Positions 59,894-64,000 of a stretch of 64,000 nt of DNA are shown piece after piece; the stretch's first letter is position 1; every line of letters begins with the position of its first letter. The DNA is from Ustilaginoidea virens (lineage: Eukaryota > Ascomycota > Sordariomycetes > Hypocreales > Clavicipitaceae), in contig NC_057318.1 in NCBI RefSeq assembly GCF_000687475.1, positions 3,038,001-3,102,000 of the forward strand, written 5' to 3'. The translations under genes and the position numbers were made by a program. The notes beneath the pieces were generated by a model. That model did not search any database. It was not told the DNA's origin and worked only from the letters and a program-made list of their open reading frames with translations.

Positions 59894-61872
59894 AGGTATA
59901 GGCATAAGGTTATTTATTACTATATTATAGTGCTCTTAGCTCCTTATTACCCGCCGGCTCGAGCAGTTCACCCTAGCTATCGCACTTACCGCCTACGCAA
60001 ACTTTAGCTCTAATAGCAACCCAATACAATTTTACCCTAACCCTAGAATACATATATATATATAGACGATTATAGATAAAGATACAACTAACCTCTCGGA
60101 TAGGGAAAACGCATCCTTTCTATATAGGCTACCTATATAGTTAATAGCTTTAGACCCCTAGTATTCCTAGCACCCCTAACTCCCTAGTTTTCTACTTACT
60201 CTGCACTACCCTTGCTATTACTATAACTATTATTAGGGGCTACCCTCGCCTTCCCCTTTCCCTTCCCTTTCCCCCCTAAGGAAAGGGATACTATAGACCT
60301 TAAATAAGTCCTTTATTTAACCCTAGTGGATAGACCTAATATCCCTTTTATAGGCGGCTCTACTGCCTTTAATCCCTCCTTTTTTCTTTTCAAAGAAGAG
60401 GGGGCGGGAGTATTAGCCTAAGGGCGAGGGGATAATAGCAATAAAACTATTAATTTAGCTTACTTAAGTAGCGCTAATTGTGCAACAGGCAAAAGGGGTT
60501 TTAATAGCAGTATAAATAGCGTTCTAGAAGTAGAAGCTACTAGCTGCGACTTGGCTTAGGATTTTATAAATTTAAAAACGCAACCGCCTACTATAACTTA
60601 TTAGAAGAGGGTATTACGGGAGTCTCTAATTAGATTAGCAAGACCCCCTTATTGCGCGGCAGTTCCCCCTAATAGCCAGCCTAAGAGTAGGCTCGTTATT
60701 AATATCTAAAGGAATAATAATAGAACTAATAGAGCTTTTATTACCTATAATAATATTACTAGTAATAGTAGGAGGCTAAAGGTCTTCGACCGAAGAAAGG
60801 GGCTAAAGCTCCCTACTATATACGCGCTCTAAAGCTAAAACCCCTCTTTTAATAAGACTAAAGAAATCGGCCGGAAACGCGATTAAGACTGCAGGCACTA
60901 ATATATATATTATAAAGGCAGAGTTATTTTAGCCCTTTTAGGGAACTAAAGTGGCTAATGCAATAGACCGGCATACGGCCTACTAAACCTTATAGTACTC
61001 GTCTTTATCTACCTACTAAAGTCAGCTATAAAGTTAAAAGACACTAGTAAGCCGCCACACTTATTTCCTACCCGCAAGCAAAAGCCTTTTGTAATATAAG
61101 TATACTTTCTACTAGTTTATAATTCGCGGCATTCCGCTCTAGCTTTACCCTAGTTAACTTAGACCTATACCGACTATAATACAACTTAGCACTCACAATA
61201 TAATAAGGCTTCCGCTTTAAAGTATAAGCGAAATAGGCACCTCTAAGCCCTACCTACTATTAGCAAGAGGCAGATAATAATTAAAGAGAACCTCTTACTT
61301 TATTAGTTATAATAACAATAAGCGGCTATATTAGTACCGCAGCGTATATAGGGATAATATAGCTATTTTCGGGCTAGACTAAAACCTAACTTTAGAATGG
61401 TTGGCATCTTAAATAATAAAGGGCATATAAAAACTATAGTAGCGTAATCGAGGCGGAACTATATATAAAAGAGTAAAGGAAAATTATTAGAAATTTTTAA
61501 TATAGAACAAAAAGGGAAAAAGAAAAGAAATAAAAAAGTAGGGCAGGTAAAAGAGACTTTATACTGCTGTATACCAGCACTAGATCACTCGACCGTCCGC
61601 TAGCTGCCCTAACCTATATTGGACGAAGTTAATAATAATAAAACGCGCGACTTACCGCGATACCGCCGCCTACCCGATACTAACGTTACCGCCACCGCCC
61701 CTACCTAATAATACTACTTACACTAGATCCGATTCATACCTACCCTAGAGCCTAACTAATAATTAATAACTAATAACTACTAATATAAGCTACTGCGCCT
61801 ATTGAGGCGCTTCTACTATCCATACTTTCTTAGCCCTACCGCCAGACCTAGTCTTACGCAATAGGACACCTC
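59894..61872 (+). mobile_element. Tad1-like LINE 3' fragment L2, left part
   Basis: A longer plus-strand copy of the LINE downstream segment (reverse complement of K from about 33320), starting right after the tail of L1. It is interrupted at 61872 by TRIM copy 2 and resumes at 62446-62626, ending in a TA tail. Confidence 0.8.
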
Positions 61873-62440
61873 TGTAACGATGTGGCCCAATTGGGCCCTA
61901 AGCGGGTGTCTGCGCACATCGCCAGGTAAAAACCTACTTTTCTGCCTAACCGTTAGACCAGACAAAAGAGTACGTATTGTACCAAGTTACCATACTTAGT
62001 ACAATTGACACCTATATCCCTTTAGCACTGCGCGCACTTAAGCTTGCCCCTTAGTATAATACAGGCGTAGCCTGAATCCTTAATATAGCTTCCCTCTCCG
62101 CAGCCGGCCGTATAATACTATGCACCCCCTAGAGGCTAGTCCCATCCTCTATAAGCCTAGATGAAGAGCCTGCTGCACGCGCCACATACGGGATTCGAAC
62201 CTGTGACCTTAGGTAACTTGGTATAAATGTAACGATGTGGCCTAATTAGGCCCTAAACGGGTGTTTGCGCGTATCGCCAGGTAAAAACCTACTCTTCTGC
62301 CTGACCGTTAGACCAGACAAAAGAGTACGTATTATACTAAGTTACCATACTTGGTACAATTGATACCTATATCCCTTTGGCACTGCGCGCACTTAAGCTT
62401 ACCCCTTAGTATGATACGGGCGTAGCCCGAATCCTTGACA
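61873..62440 (-). mobile_element. TRIM: miniature LTR retrotransposon, copy 2
   Basis: 568 bp with two 213-bp LTRs (61873-62085 and 62228-62440), a 142-bp internal region and the exact duplication ACCTC at 61868-61872 and 62441-62445. Same family as 50792-51368 in opposite orientation. It keeps the self-complementary GGTAACTTGGTA / TACCAAGTTACC pair, the T-arm-like GGTTCGAATCC (62201-62191 on the minus strand) and the CTCCCTTC polypurine complement. Two precise insertions at unrelated sites show that this unit has transposed. Confidence 0.88.
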
Positions 62441-62626
62441 ACCTCCTTATAACATATAATAAATCCCTTTTGAATTCAAAGGGATACTACCGATTAAAGA
62501 TAGTATATAGGTTTTCCTCCTAACACTTAGGCTTCCTATATAGATTAGATATAGAGGTATTAATACTAGGCTAAATAGGGACCCATCCCCCCATAGATAG
62601 CTTAGCTAGAGTAATACATATATATA
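62441..62626 (+). mobile_element. LINE fragment L2, right part and tail
   Basis: Continuation of L2 after the TRIM. It contains the conserved block mirrored in K at 31324-31480 and ends in TATATATATATA at about 62612-62626. Confidence 0.8.
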
Positions 62627-62779
62627 TATATAATACCGCTGCCTACCCGATACTAATATTACCGTTACTACCCCTACCTAATAATACTGCCTATACTAGA
62701 TCTAATGCATACCCACCCTAGAGCCAGACTAATAACTACTAATATAAGCTACCGCGCCTATCGAGGCGCTCCTATTATC
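62627..62779 (+). mobile_element. LINE fragment L3
   Basis: A third, short head-to-tail piece of the same LINE segment (compare 61670-61810), starting in the tail of L2 and cut at 62779 by the chromovirus LTR. Confidence 0.75.
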
Positions 62780-63021
62780 TGTAAAGGACTGGCCCTAGGG
62801 CTACTGCAAATAGGCGTCGAATGAATATATTAAATAGACTAAGGAGGAAAGAGAGAAGACCCGAATAGGGACCTCTGAGTAGTCTATTTATACTTATATA
62901 TAGTATAGGCCGAGTCTTTAGCAAGCCCTTATAACCCTATGCCGATACTCCTTAGGCTAGTCGCGGGCGTAGCCCGAGTCCTAGCCATATTATAGCGCAG
63001 GCGTAGCCCGAGCCTATAATA
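62780..63021 (-). repeat. 3' LTR of chromovirus N
   Basis: A 242-bp LTR in minus orientation, TGTAAAGGACT at its left end and AGCCTATAATA at its right (RIP-altered TGTCACGGGCT complement). The ORF3 end of N lies upstream in element orientation. Confidence 0.9.
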
Positions 63022-63837
63022 TACCCCCTTCCTCCGCCTCGGAGTCGGAAAATCGTCTTCTATTATCAATTAGTCCTCCGCTAGGGACTAATTGCATCGC
63101 TAATTACTATGCCATAATATCCTCAAATCTATATATAGGCTAATTAGCGGGTATAAGAAGGATTCATCTATAAGTATAGCGGATATAGCTATACAATTGA
63201 TAAGAATCGTATAGTCATTAATTAGGAATAGTATAGTAGAGGCGTATAGAAGTTTATAGTCGCACTACTAGCTAGAGGGTAACTAATGCAGCTAGGAATA
63301 TTATAAAAAAAAATTTCGCTAGCTATCGGCTAGGAATCCCCCTATAGTCTTTATTATTTCTTATTAGGGGCTTCTTTTCCTCTTCCTTTCTTCCTATTAA
63401 GGCTATTAACTAGCATTAAAGGTCCCCTATTATTATAAGTTTTATCTCATATTAAGCCCGTATTGCTTACTAATCGGTTGAAGCATTATTTTTATCCCGA
63501 TTTTATTAGTATTTTTACTAAAATCTATCTCTATTATAGCCGGCTGCTAACTCCTTTTGTAGTAAGACTCGGTCTATCCTATTATAAAGCCTATTAGTAG
63601 GTCTTAAAATCCCTACCTATATCGCGAGCGTTTTATGCTGACCCTATTTAGAACCTAAATATATCCTTATCTACTACTAGTAATACCCCTACCGGGGGAG
63701 GAATAAGTCTTACTTATCTCTAGAAGCCATATTATACTGCAGGTAATTATCTTCTAATGGGGAACTCCTTAAATAAGAAGTATTAATATATAAAAGACAA
63801 AAAGTTTCTATACAATAGATATACTAAATATATAATC
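63022..63837 (-). pseudogene. ORF3 C-terminal fragment of chromovirus N
   Basis: Collinear with D at 2777-3585 and with the last ~800 bp of ORF3 in A and C, on the minus strand. It stops at about 63837, where a LINE-like 5' end begins. This is the fourth copy of the ORF3 region in the window. Confidence 0.65.
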
Positions 63838-64000
63838 TTTTTTTTCGTGATTTCGCCCGCACCTAGGTAGCGGCACGGAACCGCCTTTAAAATTAATTCT
63901 GATATTTCTAATCGCTTTTTCTTATCCGTTTACCCCCCTTACCTATAGCGTATTGCATCTAGAGAGTAGGCGCGGCAGGCACAAATAAAGTAATAGATAT
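63838..64000 (+). mobile_element. LINE-like 5' end, divergent
   Basis: TTTCGTGATTTCGCCCGCACC resembles the 5' terminus of LINE K on its own strand, but similarity fades after about 40 bases. It is probably a related LINE subfamily running off the window edge. Confidence 0.45.

Overview
The window is a gene-free block of nested, decayed transposable elements. It almost certainly comes from a filamentous ascomycete with repeat-induced point mutation (RIP). The element families are fungal types: a chromodomain Ty3/gypsy element, two Ty1/copia families and a Tad1-like LINE. CpA/TpG dinucleotides are strikingly scarce while TpA is abundant and CpG survives. Old reading frames stay in phase for kilobases but are peppered with TAA/TAG codons. 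I see no host gene, rRNA gene, complete tRNA gene or CRISPR array.

Left part (1-24612). A divergent gypsy LTR (1-188) and a LINE 3' fragment are followed by a cluster of one chromovirus family with 242-bp LTRs. Element D lies on the minus strand and lacks its 5' end. A (9168-16494) and C (17275-24612) are complete from LTR to LTR on the plus strand. B is a gag fragment wedged between them that shares A's 3' LTR. Each complete copy carries gag, then protease-RT-RNase H-integrase-chromodomain, and then about 1.7 kb of extra sense-strand ORF (ORF3) before the 3' LTR that I do not recognise.

Middle part (24613-52826). This resolves as a Russian doll. Copia element O (minus strand) is split by a same-family copia P (plus strand, 29060-50017, target-site duplication GTATT). 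P is split by a full-length Tad-like LINE K (31308-38129, 13-bp duplication) and by a second copia family H (38885-45799, duplication GAATA). O also carries a 577-bp miniature LTR element (TRIM, 50792-51368, duplication GGCAT). H is the least RIP-mutated large element and so probably the youngest.

Right part (52827-64000). It holds a LINE 5' fragment, about 1.2 kb I cannot assign, two LTRs of another family (one a solo LTR with duplication ATATA), a third copia copy G, three head-to-tail LINE 3' fragments, a second TRIM (duplication ACCTC) and the 3' end of another minus-strand chromovirus N.

The best candidates for something new are ORF3 of the chromovirus and the TRIM. The TRIM shares LTR-end sequence and a predicted self-priming arrangement with the chromovirus, and it carries a tRNA T-arm-like segment. 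All element calls come from reading repeats and translated motifs by eye; domain limits are approximate, whereas LTR ends and target-site duplications were read to the base.
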